From Leptotrichia sp. HSP-342 (GTDB lineage: Bacteria > Fusobacteriota > Fusobacteriia > Fusobacteriales > Leptotrichiaceae), in assembly GCF_041199995.1 (NCBI RefSeq), contig NZ_CP165646.1, forward strand, positions 1,550,001 to 1,614,000: DNA of 64,000 nucleotides. Reading direction: 5' to 3'. The notes beneath the pieces were generated by a model. It was not told the DNA's origin, did not search any database, and saw nothing but the letters and a program-made list of their open reading frames with translations. Made by a program: the position numbers and the translations under genes. This document shows positions 54,584-62,904 of this stretch, piece by piece; within the stretch, counting starts at the first letter, position 1, and every line of letters starts with the position of its first letter.

Positions 54584-54687
54584 TATACTCAAACCTACTT
54601 AAAATTAAACTACTAAATTATATAAATTTAGGGTTTGAGTAAAATAGTCATAACTTTTGAGTTTAGTTTTAAAGCAGTTTTACTATA
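54584..54687 (-). repeat. MITE-like element, copy 7 (at the corA stop)
   Basis: TATACTCAAACCTAC to GCAGTTTTACTATA, 104 bases. Its terminal TATAGT provides the TAG stop of corA; the uninterrupted flank would give TAA at the same codon. Confidence 0.9.
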
Positions 54688-55588
54688 AAACTTTCTTTTT
54701 CATATATCTCCACAAAACTAGCATTAACAACATCATTATTATAAAAATTATTACTAATGCCCAAAATCCCATATCTTGAAGCGGTAACTTCACATTCATT
54801 CCATAAAATCCAAAAATCATATTTGGAACTGTAACCAATATTGTTACTGCAGCTAAAAACTTCATTGTTATATTCATATTATTTCCAATATATGATGAAT
54901 ATGTTTCTCTTGTAGTTTTACAGATTTCACAGTATGAAGATGATAAGTCTAGCGTAAAATTTATCTCCTGTAAAATTCTTGTCATATATTCTTCATATTG
55001 TTCAAACTGCTCATCTTCTTTCAAATTCTCAACAACATAGTCCAAATTTCTCAATGCAATATTATAAACATAAAATCCTTGTTCTACTTCCGCAAGAGAA
55101 ATTAACTTTTCATTACTTTGCTGCTCCCTCAAAACAGTTTCTATCTTATCATGCTCTCCAATCAAAATTCTCACATATTTATAAAGACTTTGAGAAATTT
55201 TATGAAGCATATTTAGAAAAAAACGATTTTCTTCAAGAACTTCATCTCTTAATTTTGCATACTCTTCAACAAATTGATAAAAATCGTTGTAATAATCGTC
55301 ATCTAAAATAACAATTTTATCTTCTTTAAAAAAAATTACAATTGGATTAATCTCATATGATGTAAATTCTTTATCTTTTGTAGATTTTTTTACAGCTGGG
55401 TAATACAGTTTATAAATTTCCCAGTCTGATTTTGAAATTCTTGGAGTAAAAATTTCCTCGTCAATAACATTCTTTATCTTCTCTTCATCAATTTCCAATC
55501 TTTCTGATAAAATTTTATAATCTTCATCTTTCAAATTATACACATAAGAAATTATTTTACCACTTTTCGTATCTATTCTTTTTATCAT
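54683..55588 (-). CDS. corA: CorA-family magnesium transporter
   Basis: 301-residue inner-membrane pentameric channel for Mg2+/Co2+. Large cytoplasmic helical domain first, then two C-terminal membrane helices with the signature YGMNVKLP (Gly-Met-Asn at about 263-265) between them, and a basic end RYMKKKVL. The protein end is unaffected by the MITE that supplies its stop codon. Typical CorA are slightly longer at the N-terminus; this is a normal fusobacterial/firmicute length. Confidence 0.95.
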   Translation of the reverse strand: MIKRIDTKSGKIISYVYNLKDEDYKILSERLEIDEEKIKNVIDEEIFTPRISKSDWEIYKLYYPAVKKSTKDKEFTSYEINPIVIFFKEDKIVILDDDYYNDFYQFVEEYAKLRDEVLEENRFFLNMLHKISQSLYKYVRILIGEHDKIETVLREQQSNEKLISLAEVEQGFYVYNIALRNLDYVVENLKEDEQFEQYEEYMTRILQEINFTLDLSSSYCEICKTTRETYSSYIGNNMNITMKFLAAVTILVTVPNMIFGFYGMNVKLPLQDMGFWALVIIFIIMMLLMLVLWRYMKKKVL

Positions 55589-55764
55589 AATTGCCTTTCT
55601 AAGCTTCTATTTCTCTCTATTTATATTATATTTTAATATAAATAAATTTTTATAATAGAGCTATTTGATAGCTAATTCATAATCATTCAACTAAATTATT
55701 TTTTATTATTTTTCACATATTTTGTTTAATAAATATTTTTTTATATTACTATATTTTTTATTTC

Positions 55765-56214
55765 TTAAATCTCCACTACAACTTCACTTTTTAAATCAAC
55801 TTCCATTTCTGAAAACTTTTTCCAGCCTTCAAAAACCTTTCTATAGTCTTCAAACTTACATTCCCACAGCGGATATTCCTCACAAATTCCAAAAATTGTA
55901 TGCTGAAATTCAACTTTTTCCTTACTAATTTTATGCTGAAAAGCCTGTCCATCCCAAAGAGTTTCCTGCACTTTTCCAGTTTCAACTTTTTCTAGCTGTG
56001 GCAAAAAAATATCAATTATTTCCATATCTGGAAAATCTTCCATTATTCCAGTTATTAAATATTTCGTATATTCTCTTTTCTTTTTTTTTAGACCTTTGTT
56101 TTTTATTTTATTTATTTTTTTATTTTCAGATATTTCATTTTCGTTAGACTCTATTTCTGGAAATGCAGTCAATCCAAAATCTTCGTCATCGTAGTAACCA
56201 AATTTTATAATCAA
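55765..56214 (-). CDS. Hypothetical protein, candidate immunity partner of the EndoU toxin
   Basis: 149 acidic residues with a short basic linker (KKINKIKNKGLKKKKREYTK) and an acidic, aromatic remainder (GIMEDFPDMEIIDIFLPQLE, IFGICEEYPLWECKFEDYRK). No signal peptide. It begins 27 bases downstream of the EndoU-domain gene in the same direction, the usual place for an immunity gene, which is the basis for the proposal. No recognised family. Confidence 0.5.
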   Translation of the reverse strand: MIIKFGYYDDEDFGLTAFPEIESNENEISENKKINKIKNKGLKKKKREYTKYLITGIMEDFPDMEIIDIFLPQLEKVETGKVQETLWDGQAFQHKISKEKVEFQHTIFGICEEYPLWECKFEDYRKVFEGWKKFSEMEVDLKSEVVVEI

Positions 56215-56241
56215 TGCTCTACTCCTTTCCTAAAATTATTT

Positions 56242-56862
56242 TTAACGATTTTCATAAACTGGATAAGCCGTTATTCTAGGGCTTTTGTAGCCACGGATTA
56301 CAACTCCACTTTTGCTGATTCCTTGCCACATGTTATTATCTCTGCCTTTGACATCTTTTCTATTTTCCCATGCTGAGTTTATTTCGTCAATAATTCTCGC
56401 TTCATCCCAGTTTTCTGGAAACATTGTATTTACTCCACCATTAGAAGTTTTTGCCTGCCAAGTTCCGTCTTTTTTCTTCACTTCAATACTTGCTCGATAT
56501 ACTCCATTTTTAGCTGGATTTCCAATTTTTTTTACAATCCTCACATCTCCATGCAAAAGTGAATGTCCGCCAGTAACTTTACCTTGCGAATTTTCATCTC
56601 CGCCAATCACATGGTCATAATCAATTTGATATTTTCTATCTCCTTGGTTTGAAGTATTTTGAGTTAGTTTTTCATTTTTATTTTCTATATTTTTCTGTTT
56701 AATAATATTCTTTTTGCCATTTCTCTTATTTTGTGCAACAAATTCCTTTGAAGAATTTTCCTTTGCATTTATACTGTTATTTCTGCTTAAATACAGTTTT
56801 CCTAATCCAAACAACACAATAACAAATAATAGTAGTATTTTTGTAATTTTATTTTTATTCAT
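56242..56862 (-). CDS. Secreted/membrane-anchored EndoU-type ribonuclease toxin
   Basis: 206 residues. An N-terminal hydrophobic segment (ITKILLLFVIVLFGLGKLYL) acts as signal or anchor, followed by a Lys/Asn-rich linker and a bacterial EndoU domain (about 78-205): YDHVIGGDENSQGKVTGGHS with the spaced His84 and His100 of the family, VYRASIEVKKKDGTWQAKTS, and NTMFPENWDEARIIDEINSA, the conserved region of this nuclease. Immunity-like gene follows. It is a small toxin lacking the long polymorphic-toxin delivery part. Confidence 0.8.
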   Translation of the reverse strand: MNKNKITKILLLFVIVLFGLGKLYLSRNNSINAKENSSKEFVAQNKRNGKKNIIKQKNIENKNEKLTQNTSNQGDRKYQIDYDHVIGGDENSQGKVTGGHSLLHGDVRIVKKIGNPAKNGVYRASIEVKKKDGTWQAKTSNGGVNTMFPENWDEARIIDEINSAWENRKDVKGRDNNMWQGISKSGVVIRGYKSPRITAYPVYENR

Positions 56863-56902
56863 TTTCTAAATTTTCTCCTTTTTATATATTTTTTAGTATA
56901 TC

Positions 56903-57007
56903 TATAATAATCTTTCTTTAAAATTAGACTCAAAGGTTATGATTATTTTACTTAAACTTAAAGTTATCTAACTTTTATTATCTTAATTTTAAATGGATTT
57001 AAGCATA
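56903..57007 (+). repeat. MITE-like element, copy 8 (divergent)
   Basis: TATAATAATCTTTC to TGGATTTAAGCATA, about 105 bases, aligned over its length to the other copies but with many substitutions. In the 286-base gap between the EndoU gene and the histidine phosphatase gene. Confidence 0.7.
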
Positions 57008-57148
57008 TTATACCAAACTTATACCTTAAAATCAATATTGTTAAGTTCTTTCAAATTCCAACAGTTTTGAAAAAATATGGTATAATTAAAAATAAACAGT
57101 AACTAGAATAGTAAAATATATATAAGAATCGAAAGGACTGATATAATT

Positions 57149-57739
57149 ATGAAAAAGACTTTATATTTAATGCGGCATGGACAGACTTTATTCAATTTAC
57201 GGAAAAAAATTCAAGGGAGCTGTGATTCTCCGCTGACTGATGAGGGAATTAGACAGGCTAAAATAGCTGGAAAATATTTTACGGATAATGGGATTACTTT
57301 TGATGCGGCTTATTCTTCTACTCAGGAAAGAGCTTGCGATACACTTGAAATTGTGACTGACAATAAAATGAAATATGAAAGATTGAAAGGATTAAAGGAA
57401 TGGAATTTTGGATTATTCGAGGGGGAAAGTGAAGATTTGAATCCAAAACATCCGAATGAGAGAACTTATGGTAATTTTTTTGTGAATTTTGGCGGAGAAA
57501 GTAATAAGGAAGTTGAAAAAAGAATGCAGGAAACTTTGACTGAAATTATGGAAAAGGATGGAAATAATACCGTTCTTGCTGTGAGCCATGGTGGTGCATG
57601 CTATAATTTCTTTTTGAAAAATGCTCCAGATATTCCATTTACAGGACTTCCAAACTGTGCCATTTTCAAATATGAGTATGAAGATGGTAAATTTACATTC
57701 ATCGAACTTATTAAGCACGATTTCACAAAAGAAATATAA
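57149..57739 (+). CDS. Histidine phosphatase family protein (phosphoglycerate-mutase-like)
   Basis: 196 residues with the RHG motif (YLMRHGQTLFNLRKKIQGSC), the second-His region AVSHGGACYNFFLK and PLTDEGIRQAK. Such proteins dephosphorylate small sugar phosphates or act as mutases; the specificity is not visible. Monocistronic, with its own terminator. Confidence 0.88.
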   Translation: MKKTLYLMRHGQTLFNLRKKIQGSCDSPLTDEGIRQAKIAGKYFTDNGITFDAAYSSTQERACDTLEIVTDNKMKYERLKGLKEWNFGLFEGESEDLNPKHPNERTYGNFFVNFGGESNKEVEKRMQETLTEIMEKDGNNTVLAVSHGGACYNFFLKNAPDIPFTGLPNCAIFKYEYEDGKFTFIELIKHDFTKEI

Positions 57740-57743
57740 CTAA

Positions 57744-57808
57744 AAAATGCCTTAAATAAACTTTTACTATACATAATTTTGTAAAAATTTTATTTTAAGG
57801 CTTTTTAT
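57744..57808. terminator. Bidirectional terminator
   Basis: AATGCCTTAAATAAA pairs with TTTATTTTAAGGC across a 35-base AU-rich loop, with A and T runs outside. Confidence 0.7.
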
Positions 57809-57840
57809 TTTTAGCGTTTTTCAATGAACTAATAGTCCTT

Positions 57841-58110
57841 TTATGCTTTTAAATCATCATATTCTTCACTTTCAAACTTTTTCACAATATAACTGCAAAT
57901 CGGCACAATTTTATAACCATTTTCTCTTGCGTATTTTACACCAGCATCAAACAATTTTCCTGCAATCCCTTGCCCTCTTAACTCAGACGAAACTACAGTC
58001 GATTCAAAATACAATTTTTCACCTTCTTTTCTATAAGTCAATTTTGCAAGTTCATCTCCATTTTCTCCAAATATAAAAAATCCTTCATTTACTACATGTC
58101 TTATTTCCAT
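57841..58110 (-). CDS. Small GNAT-like acetyltransferase (YjdJ type)
   Basis: 89 residues, the minimal GNAT form (acetyltransf_CG): GENGDELAKLTYRKEG, LYFESTVVSSELRGQGIAGK with the acetyl-CoA loop RGQGIAGKLFDAGVKYAREN, and IVPICSYIVKKFE with Cys and a terminal aromatic. Function unknown. It lies downstream of the ThiZ gene with a MITE fragment between. Confidence 0.88.
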   Translation of the reverse strand: MEIRHVVNEGFFIFGENGDELAKLTYRKEGEKLYFESTVVSSELRGQGIAGKLFDAGVKYARENGYKIVPICSYIVKKFESEEYDDLKA

Positions 58111-58145
58111 TTTTTCAAACTTCCTTTCAATATTTTATTTTATTA

Positions 58146-58180
58146 TATAGTAAAATCATTTCAAAATCAAATTTAAAAAG
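58146..58180 (+). repeat. MITE-like element, truncated copy
   Basis: TATAGTAAAATCATTTCAAA and about 15 more bases match the left arm of the element and then stop at the ThiZ gene end. A fragment. Confidence 0.6.
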
Positions 58181-58181
58181 T

Positions 58182-58940
58182 TTACAAATATTTCAATATT
58201 TCACGTTTATATTGAATAAATTTTTCAGACATTATAACTTCTTCATTATTATAACTCTTGTCCTGACTATTTTTCAAGTCAATATTTATTTGTGCAGCAA
58301 TTTTACCTGGACTTCCTGCCAAAATATAAATTCTGTCGGAAAGCAGTATCGCCTCATCAATATCATGAGTGATAAACAAAGTTGACATCTTAATTTTGTT
58401 CATTATGTTTAAATACCAGCTATGAATTTTATGCTTTGTAATGGCGTCCAATGCACTAAAAGGCTCATCAAGGAGAGCGACTTCGCTGGAAAACAAATAT
58501 GTTCTAAGCAATGCCGCCCTTTGTTTCATCCCGCCTGACAGTTTACTCGGATATAAATTTTCTGTACCTTCCAATCCAAAATCTTTAAAATACGGCTTTG
58601 CAATTTCTCGTGCCTTATTTTTATTTTCACCCCTTATCACAAGTGGAAGTGCCACATTGTCAATAATTTTTTTATGAGGCAAAAGCAAGTCTTTTTGCAG
58701 CATGTAACTTATTTTTCCAGATTTTCCAGTTATATCTTCTCCATTCATTTTCACATTTCCGCAATCAGGCTTTAAAAGTCCTGCAATAATGTTAAATAAC
58801 GTTGTTTTCCCAGCACCGCTCATTCCTAAAATACAGACCAGCTCATTTTCATACAAATCAATTGAAATATTTTCCAAAACTTTTTTATTTTCAAAAGAAA
58901 TGGAAATATCTTTTATTTCAAGCTTTTTGTCTTTCTTCAC
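58182..58940 (-). CDS. thiZ: ABC transporter ATP-binding protein for thiamine precursor (ThiZ-like)
   Basis: 252 residues. Walker A GMSGAGKTT, Q-loop QKDLLLPHK, signature LSGGMKQRAALLRT, Walker B VALLDEPF, H-loop ITHDIDEA: a complete ATPase of the nitrate/sulfonate/taurine (NitT) class. The TPP riboswitch at the head of the operon and the ThiY-type binding protein identify it as part of a thiamine-precursor importer rather than a sulfonate one. Starts 27 bases after the binding protein gene. Confidence 0.88.
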   Translation of the reverse strand: MKKDKKLEIKDISISFENKKVLENISIDLYENELVCILGMSGAGKTTLFNIIAGLLKPDCGNVKMNGEDITGKSGKISYMLQKDLLLPHKKIIDNVALPLVIRGENKNKAREIAKPYFKDFGLEGTENLYPSKLSGGMKQRAALLRTYLFSSEVALLDEPFSALDAITKHKIHSWYLNIMNKIKMSTLFITHDIDEAILLSDRIYILAGSPGKIAAQINIDLKNSQDKSYNNEEVIMSEKFIQYKREILKYL

Positions 58941-58967
58941 TTAGTATTTCTCCTTTTGATAAATTTT

Positions 58968-59942
58968 TTATTTCAGATACTCGTTACTATATCCAAAATT
59001 CTTTGGTATTTCACGTTCTACAGCCTTATTTTTGTAAAGCCATTCATAAAATCTGTTCCAACGGCTTGCATCAATTATTCCCCATTCCTTTGCATCAGAC
59101 TGGTATTCTTTAGAAATCCACTTTTGGCTGGCTGTTACCAAGTTTATGTCAAGCTCTGGAGAATTTTTTACCAAAATCTTTGCTGATTCCTCTGGATTTT
59201 TCATTGCGTATTTATACCCTTTTTTTATTGTCTTCAAAACTTTTTTTGCAATTTCAGGATTTTTTTTCAGAAAGTCATTATTTGCGATAATTACAGGGCT
59301 GTAATAGTCAAGTTCCTCTCCATAGTCACGAATTTTTAGAAAATTTGTCTGAAGTCCTGCCCTTTCTGTAGCAATCCCATCCCACGCATAATAAACCCAG
59401 ACAGCATCAACATCAGTCTTTAAGCCAGTCACAACATCTGTTATAGTATAAGGAATCAATTTTACTTTAAAAAAATCGCCTTTATCATCTGTTACTAATT
59501 TTTTCAAGATAGCCTGCTCAATATTATCTTCCCAAGTAGCATATTTTTTACCTTCCAGTTTTTTTGGCGAATCAATGCCTTTTTCCTTTAATGAAATAAT
59601 TCCAGATGTATTATGCTGCAGAATCGCAGCAACAGCTGTTACTGGTACAGGACTCTCCTTTGCAAATGATTTTGCCAATGTATCCTGAAAACTTATTCCA
59701 AATTCTGCTCCTCCGGCTCCAATAAGTGCCGTTGTGCTCCCTTCAGGCGGCTGCACAATTTCCACATCCAATCCTTCCTCCTTGAAATACCCTAGGTCTT
59801 TTGCCACATAAAGTCCTGTATGATTAGTGTTTGGCACCCAGTCCAGTACAATTTTTATTTTCTGATTACTTTTAGATTTTCCACATGAAACAGCCAAAAC
59901 CAAGATTAAACATAAAATTAAAATTTTTGAAATTTTTTTCAT
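58968..59942 (-). CDS. thiY: Thiamine-precursor (formylaminopyrimidine/HMP) binding lipoprotein (ThiY-like)
   Basis: 324-residue lipoprotein (signal with LAVSC lipobox). The NMT1/THI5-like domain begins KIVLDWVPNTNHTGLYVAKD, then LGYFKEEGLDVEIVQPP, GAGGAEFGISFQDTLAKSF, and TWEDN; these are hallmark ligand-site strings of ThiY that bind aminopyrimidines. It passes ligand to ThiX and ThiZ. The order in the operon is riboswitch, thiamine-binding protein, ThiX, then a repeat-bearing gap, ThiY, ThiZ. Confidence 0.9.
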   Translation of the reverse strand: MKKISKILILCLILVLAVSCGKSKSNQKIKIVLDWVPNTNHTGLYVAKDLGYFKEEGLDVEIVQPPEGSTTALIGAGGAEFGISFQDTLAKSFAKESPVPVTAVAAILQHNTSGIISLKEKGIDSPKKLEGKKYATWEDNIEQAILKKLVTDDKGDFFKVKLIPYTITDVVTGLKTDVDAVWVYYAWDGIATERAGLQTNFLKIRDYGEELDYYSPVIIANNDFLKKNPEIAKKVLKTIKKGYKYAMKNPEESAKILVKNSPELDINLVTASQKWISKEYQSDAKEWGIIDASRWNRFYEWLYKNKAVEREIPKNFGYSNEYLK

Positions 59943-59989
59943 TTTTTATACCTCTCTTTACTTTTTTTGAATTTTTTTTAATAATAAAT

Positions 59990-60260
59990 TTATTATAAAC
60001 TTTTTTAGCAAAAGATAAAAACTTAGCGCTTTCTAATAATTAAAATAGATTTTTTAGTTTAATAAATCGACGGAGCTTTTATTTGTTCAACTACGACTGT
60101 TTGACGACTGAAAGGAGGAGTTTCGGAGTTGGGCAAATGAAAGTCGGAGTCTAGCCATAGGTTGTAGGATTTGCGGCAATGAGCAATCCTACGGAAATAA
60201 AAAATATTTAATATTAAATCCCGTTAAAAATAAAAACTATGTTAGAGATAAAAAAATAAT
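59990..60260. repeat. Long repeat family 2, copy B
   Basis: Occupies most of the 389-base gap between thiX and thiY, in opposite orientation to copy A at 38050-38420, about 22 kb away. The core (60065-60198) includes TCAACTACGACTGTTTGACG, CGGAGTTGGGCAAATGAAAG and GATTTGCGGCAATGAGCAAT. It can form a hairpin like copy A. No gene found in this gap. Confidence 0.75.
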
Positions 60261-60331
60261 TCTTTTTTTAATAATATTTAATCCAAAAATTATTAAATAT
60301 TTGTTTTTTAAACGAGAAATAATATAAGAAT

Positions 60332-61087
60332 TTATTTTTCCCAAACCATACACCATTTCTGTATTTTTTTTACAAGATACATAAGTAGCAGGCTTATTGC
60401 AGAAATAAGAAAAATTACCGCAAACATCTTATCAAATGAATACGATTTTCTGACTCTTGTCATATAAACTCCAAGTCCGCTAAATCCACCAAGCCATTCA
60501 GCCACAACCGCTCCAATTATAGAATATGAAACCGAAATTCTAAGCCCTGCGAAAAAATATCCTAATGAGCCTGGCAATTTTACATGAACAAAGTTCTGAA
60601 ATGGCGTTGCTCCCATTGTTTTTAATAAATTCAGCATATCCTTGTCAGCCGAACGAAATCCATCCAGAAGCCCAATAGTTATAGGAAAAAACGAAGTCAT
60701 CACAATAAGCGTAATCTTTGGCAATATTCCATATCCCATCCAAAGTACCAAAAGCGGTGCAATCGCAACTGTAGGTATTGTTTGACTAATTATCAAAACA
60801 GGATAAATCATTTTGTACGCATATTCAAACCTGTCCATAATAACTGCCACGGCAAATCCAAGAATTATTCCCAGACCAAGCCCCAAAAATGCTTCAAGCA
60901 AAGTAATTTTTGTATGCTCCATAAGCAGTGGAAAATCCAAAACAAATGCTTTTACAACTTCAAATGGCGATGGCAACATAAATTTTGGTATAATGTTCAC
61001 CATTGAAAAAATTTGCCAAATCATCAATAATACAGCAATAATAATACCTGGTGCAATTTTATCTGTTATATTTTGAAATTTTTTCAT
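60332..61087 (-). CDS. thiX: ABC transporter permease (ThiX-like)
   Basis: 251 residues (ATG 61087; a TTG one codon earlier is also in frame) with six hydrophobic segments. The EAA loop is SADKDMLNLLKTMGATPFQN followed by FVHVKLPGSL, and ISQTIPTVAIAPLLVLWMGY precedes it, typical of NitT/TauT permeases. It overlaps the 3' end of the thiamine-binding protein gene, indicating translational coupling. Thiamine-precursor specificity follows from the operon context. Confidence 0.88.
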   Translation of the reverse strand: MKKFQNITDKIAPGIIIAVLLMIWQIFSMVNIIPKFMLPSPFEVVKAFVLDFPLLMEHTKITLLEAFLGLGLGIILGFAVAVIMDRFEYAYKMIYPVLIISQTIPTVAIAPLLVLWMGYGILPKITLIVMTSFFPITIGLLDGFRSADKDMLNLLKTMGATPFQNFVHVKLPGSLGYFFAGLRISVSYSIIGAVVAEWLGGFSGLGVYMTRVRKSYSFDKMFAVIFLISAISLLLMYLVKKIQKWCMVWEK

Positions 61088-61370
61088 CAATCTTTAAAAT
61101 ATCTCCTTTCGGTTTATAATTTATTTTTACATACGACATTACGCCCTCAGCCCCCGCCTTCACAGCCACAACTTGACATTCCTTAACAATTTCCATAAGT
61201 TCGTCAAAATCTCCTTCTACCGTTGTTTCAAATGGAGCAACATTCATTTTTAACCCTTTGCTTTTAATAAATTCAATAACTTCATCAACAACTCTTACAA
61301 TTTCCTCATTTCCCACAACATTTGGCAATACCTGAATTGCAATGCTTGCATTAATTTCTTTTCTTTCCAT
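61059..61370 (-). CDS. Thiamine-binding protein (MTH1187/YkoF-like, DUF77)
   Basis: 103 residues with the ferredoxin-like DUF77 pattern: NASIAIQVLPNVVGNEEIVR, VVDEVIEFIKSKGLKMNVAP, FETTVEGDFDELMEIVKECQ. The family binds thiamine or pyrimidine ligands and is frequently the first gene of thiXYZ operons. Directly downstream of the TPP riboswitch terminator. Overlaps thiX by 29 bases. Confidence 0.88.
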   Translation of the reverse strand: MERKEINASIAIQVLPNVVGNEEIVRVVDEVIEFIKSKGLKMNVAPFETTVEGDFDELMEIVKECQVVAVKAGAEGVMSYVKINYKPKGDILKIDEKISKYNR

Positions 61371-61416
61371 AATCTATCACTCCTCTTTTTATATTTTTAT
61401 TTAAAATTTCTTCATG

Positions 61417-61446
61417 CAAAAAAATCTCCTTATCACAAGGAGATTC
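61417..61446 (-). terminator. Riboswitch-controlled intrinsic terminator
   Basis: On the minus strand AATCTCCTT-GTGAT-AAGGAGATT is followed by a run of T. It lies between the TPP aptamer and the thiamine-binding protein gene, as expected for transcription attenuation when TPP is bound. Confidence 0.85.
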
Positions 61447-61523
61447 TATATTTCTATAAATTTTTTAAAATAATTTGAAAAGGTATGCAAAATAACTTTA
61501 AAATTATTTCTTATTTTATATAA

Positions 61524-61596
61524 AATACTCCCTCCGACAGTATTACCTGTATCAGGTTATATGGGTTTAATTCTCAGCAAAATTGCTCCCCAGTAT
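61524..61596 (-). promoter_or_regulatory. TPP (THI-box) riboswitch aptamer
   Basis: Minus-strand sequence reads ACTGGGGAGC, GCTGAGAATTAAACCC, AACCTGATACAGGTAATACT and GTCGGAGGGAG, which match the conserved TPP aptamer elements (GGGG, CUGAGA, ACCUGAU, GGxUAAUxC, AGGGA). It controls the thiamine precursor transporter downstream via the terminator at 61417-61446. Confidence 0.95.
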
Positions 61597-61631
61597 TTTT
61601 ATTAAATTGTTAAATTTTTTATAAATTTTAT

Positions 61632-62267
61632 TTATCTTACTTTAATTTCTTCAAAATCAGGATATACTTTTTTGGCATATTTTAAAGTTTTTTCATCTAA
61701 ATTCATAATATACCACTTGTTTTCATCTTCAAATACCAATGAATCTTGCTTTCTATCCACTTTTTGATTATCAACTGCCACTGTGGTTACTGAGGAAATA
61801 ATTGCATAATTCCTTCCTGCTGATGTTCTTCCAATTTTAGCAGCATCTACATCATAAACAACGTTTTCAATTTTAAGTTCAGTTTGAACAACTTTCAATA
61901 TTTCTGTCATCATTTTTTTTAGTTCTTCTACTGATGTCGAATTTTTTTCTGCAACGTATTTTAAATACCTTTCAGGAATTTCGTTTATAACTGTCGCATA
62001 ATTCCCTGCCATCAGATCCTTTACGATTCTGTCAACTTTTTTAGTAATTTCAGGTTTTGTTTTGTTCCACCATTCCTGTGCCTTTTCAGCTTGCACCTTG
62101 TCAACATTTATACAAATTTTTTCATTTCTTTTTATTTTACATTTTTGGACTGTTTCTTTTAAAAGATTATTGTTTTTTTTCAAATTTTCAACACTATATT
62201 TATTTCCGCAAGCTGTAAAAAATAATGCCGCAAACATTGTCACCAATAAAAATTTTATCTTTCTCAT
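61632..62267 (-). CDS. Lipoprotein, third of a tandem paralogous set
   Basis: 211 residues. Signal with lipobox FFTACGNK. The N-terminal segment NLLKETVQKCKIKRNEKICI followed by NVDKVQAEKAQEWW has the two-Cys pattern of EexN-type entry-exclusion lipoproteins. The second domain is shared by all three paralogues: PERYLKYVAEK, GRTSAGRNYAIIS, LVFEDENKWYIMNLDEK and the YPDFEEIKV end. Function unknown. It is 14 bases downstream of the second copy. Confidence 0.7.
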   Translation of the reverse strand: MRKIKFLLVTMFAALFFTACGNKYSVENLKKNNNLLKETVQKCKIKRNEKICINVDKVQAEKAQEWWNKTKPEITKKVDRIVKDLMAGNYATVINEIPERYLKYVAEKNSTSVEELKKMMTEILKVVQTELKIENVVYDVDAAKIGRTSAGRNYAIISSVTTVAVDNQKVDRKQDSLVFEDENKWYIMNLDEKTLKYAKKVYPDFEEIKVR

Positions 62268-62281
62268 TTTTTCTCCGTTTC

Positions 62282-62860
62282 TTATTTTATTTCCATCAAG
62301 TCCGGATACAGCTCTTTCATAGAAGTTATATAATTTTTATCAAAATTAACAAGATACCATCTGTTCTCATCTTCAAATGCCAGTATTTTACCTTTGGACT
62401 CTATACTTTTCCCTTTTACTGACATTGTTACAGTCGTTGGAATAAGTGCGTAATTTCTTCCTCTGCTTGTTTTCCCAATCTTGGCATTTTCTAAATCATA
62501 TGTGCTTTTAGTAAATTTTACATCTTTTGTTATTCCACTCAACAGCTTAATTGCTGAACTTTTAAATTCCGGTACTGTCATTGACGCTTTTTTTGCCATA
62601 TAGCTTAAATATTTTTCAGGCAATTCATTAATATTTGCCATGTAATCGCCGTTTATTGTAGCTTTTGAAAGTTTATCCATTCTTGTCTTTATTTCAGACT
62701 TTATTCTATTCCATGCTTGCTGTGCTGTTTCAGTATTTTTACCTGATTTTTCAGAAATTTTTATATTTTTATTTAAATTTTCCTTACCACTTTTATTCCC
62801 AGCAGCTGAAAAAGCCGTTGCTGAAATAATAATCATTAATCCTACTATTATTTTTTTCAT
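62282..62860 (-). CDS. Exported protein, second of the tandem set, lipid Cys lost
   Basis: 192 residues. Same second domain as its neighbours (PEKYLSYMAKK, GKTSRGRNYALIP, LAFEDENRWYLVNFDKN, YPDLMEIK), but the lipobox Cys is Ala (AFSAAGNKSG versus FTACGNK) and the two-Cys EexN-like segment is missing, replaced by a Lys/Asn stretch. So it should be a soluble periplasmic protein. A clear divergent duplicate in the series. Confidence 0.72.
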   Translation of the reverse strand: MKKIIVGLMIIISATAFSAAGNKSGKENLNKNIKISEKSGKNTETAQQAWNRIKSEIKTRMDKLSKATINGDYMANINELPEKYLSYMAKKASMTVPEFKSSAIKLLSGITKDVKFTKSTYDLENAKIGKTSRGRNYALIPTTVTMSVKGKSIESKGKILAFEDENRWYLVNFDKNYITSMKELYPDLMEIK

Positions 62861-62904
62861 TTATCCTCCAAATAATATTTATTTTTTATTACCTATCTTT
62901 ACTG

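Noticed and set aside
58182..61087. Nitrate, sulfonate or taurine transporter
   Set aside because: The ABC class matches, but the upstream TPP riboswitch, the DUF77 thiamine-binding protein and the ThiY-type ligand motif indicate thiamine precursor uptake.
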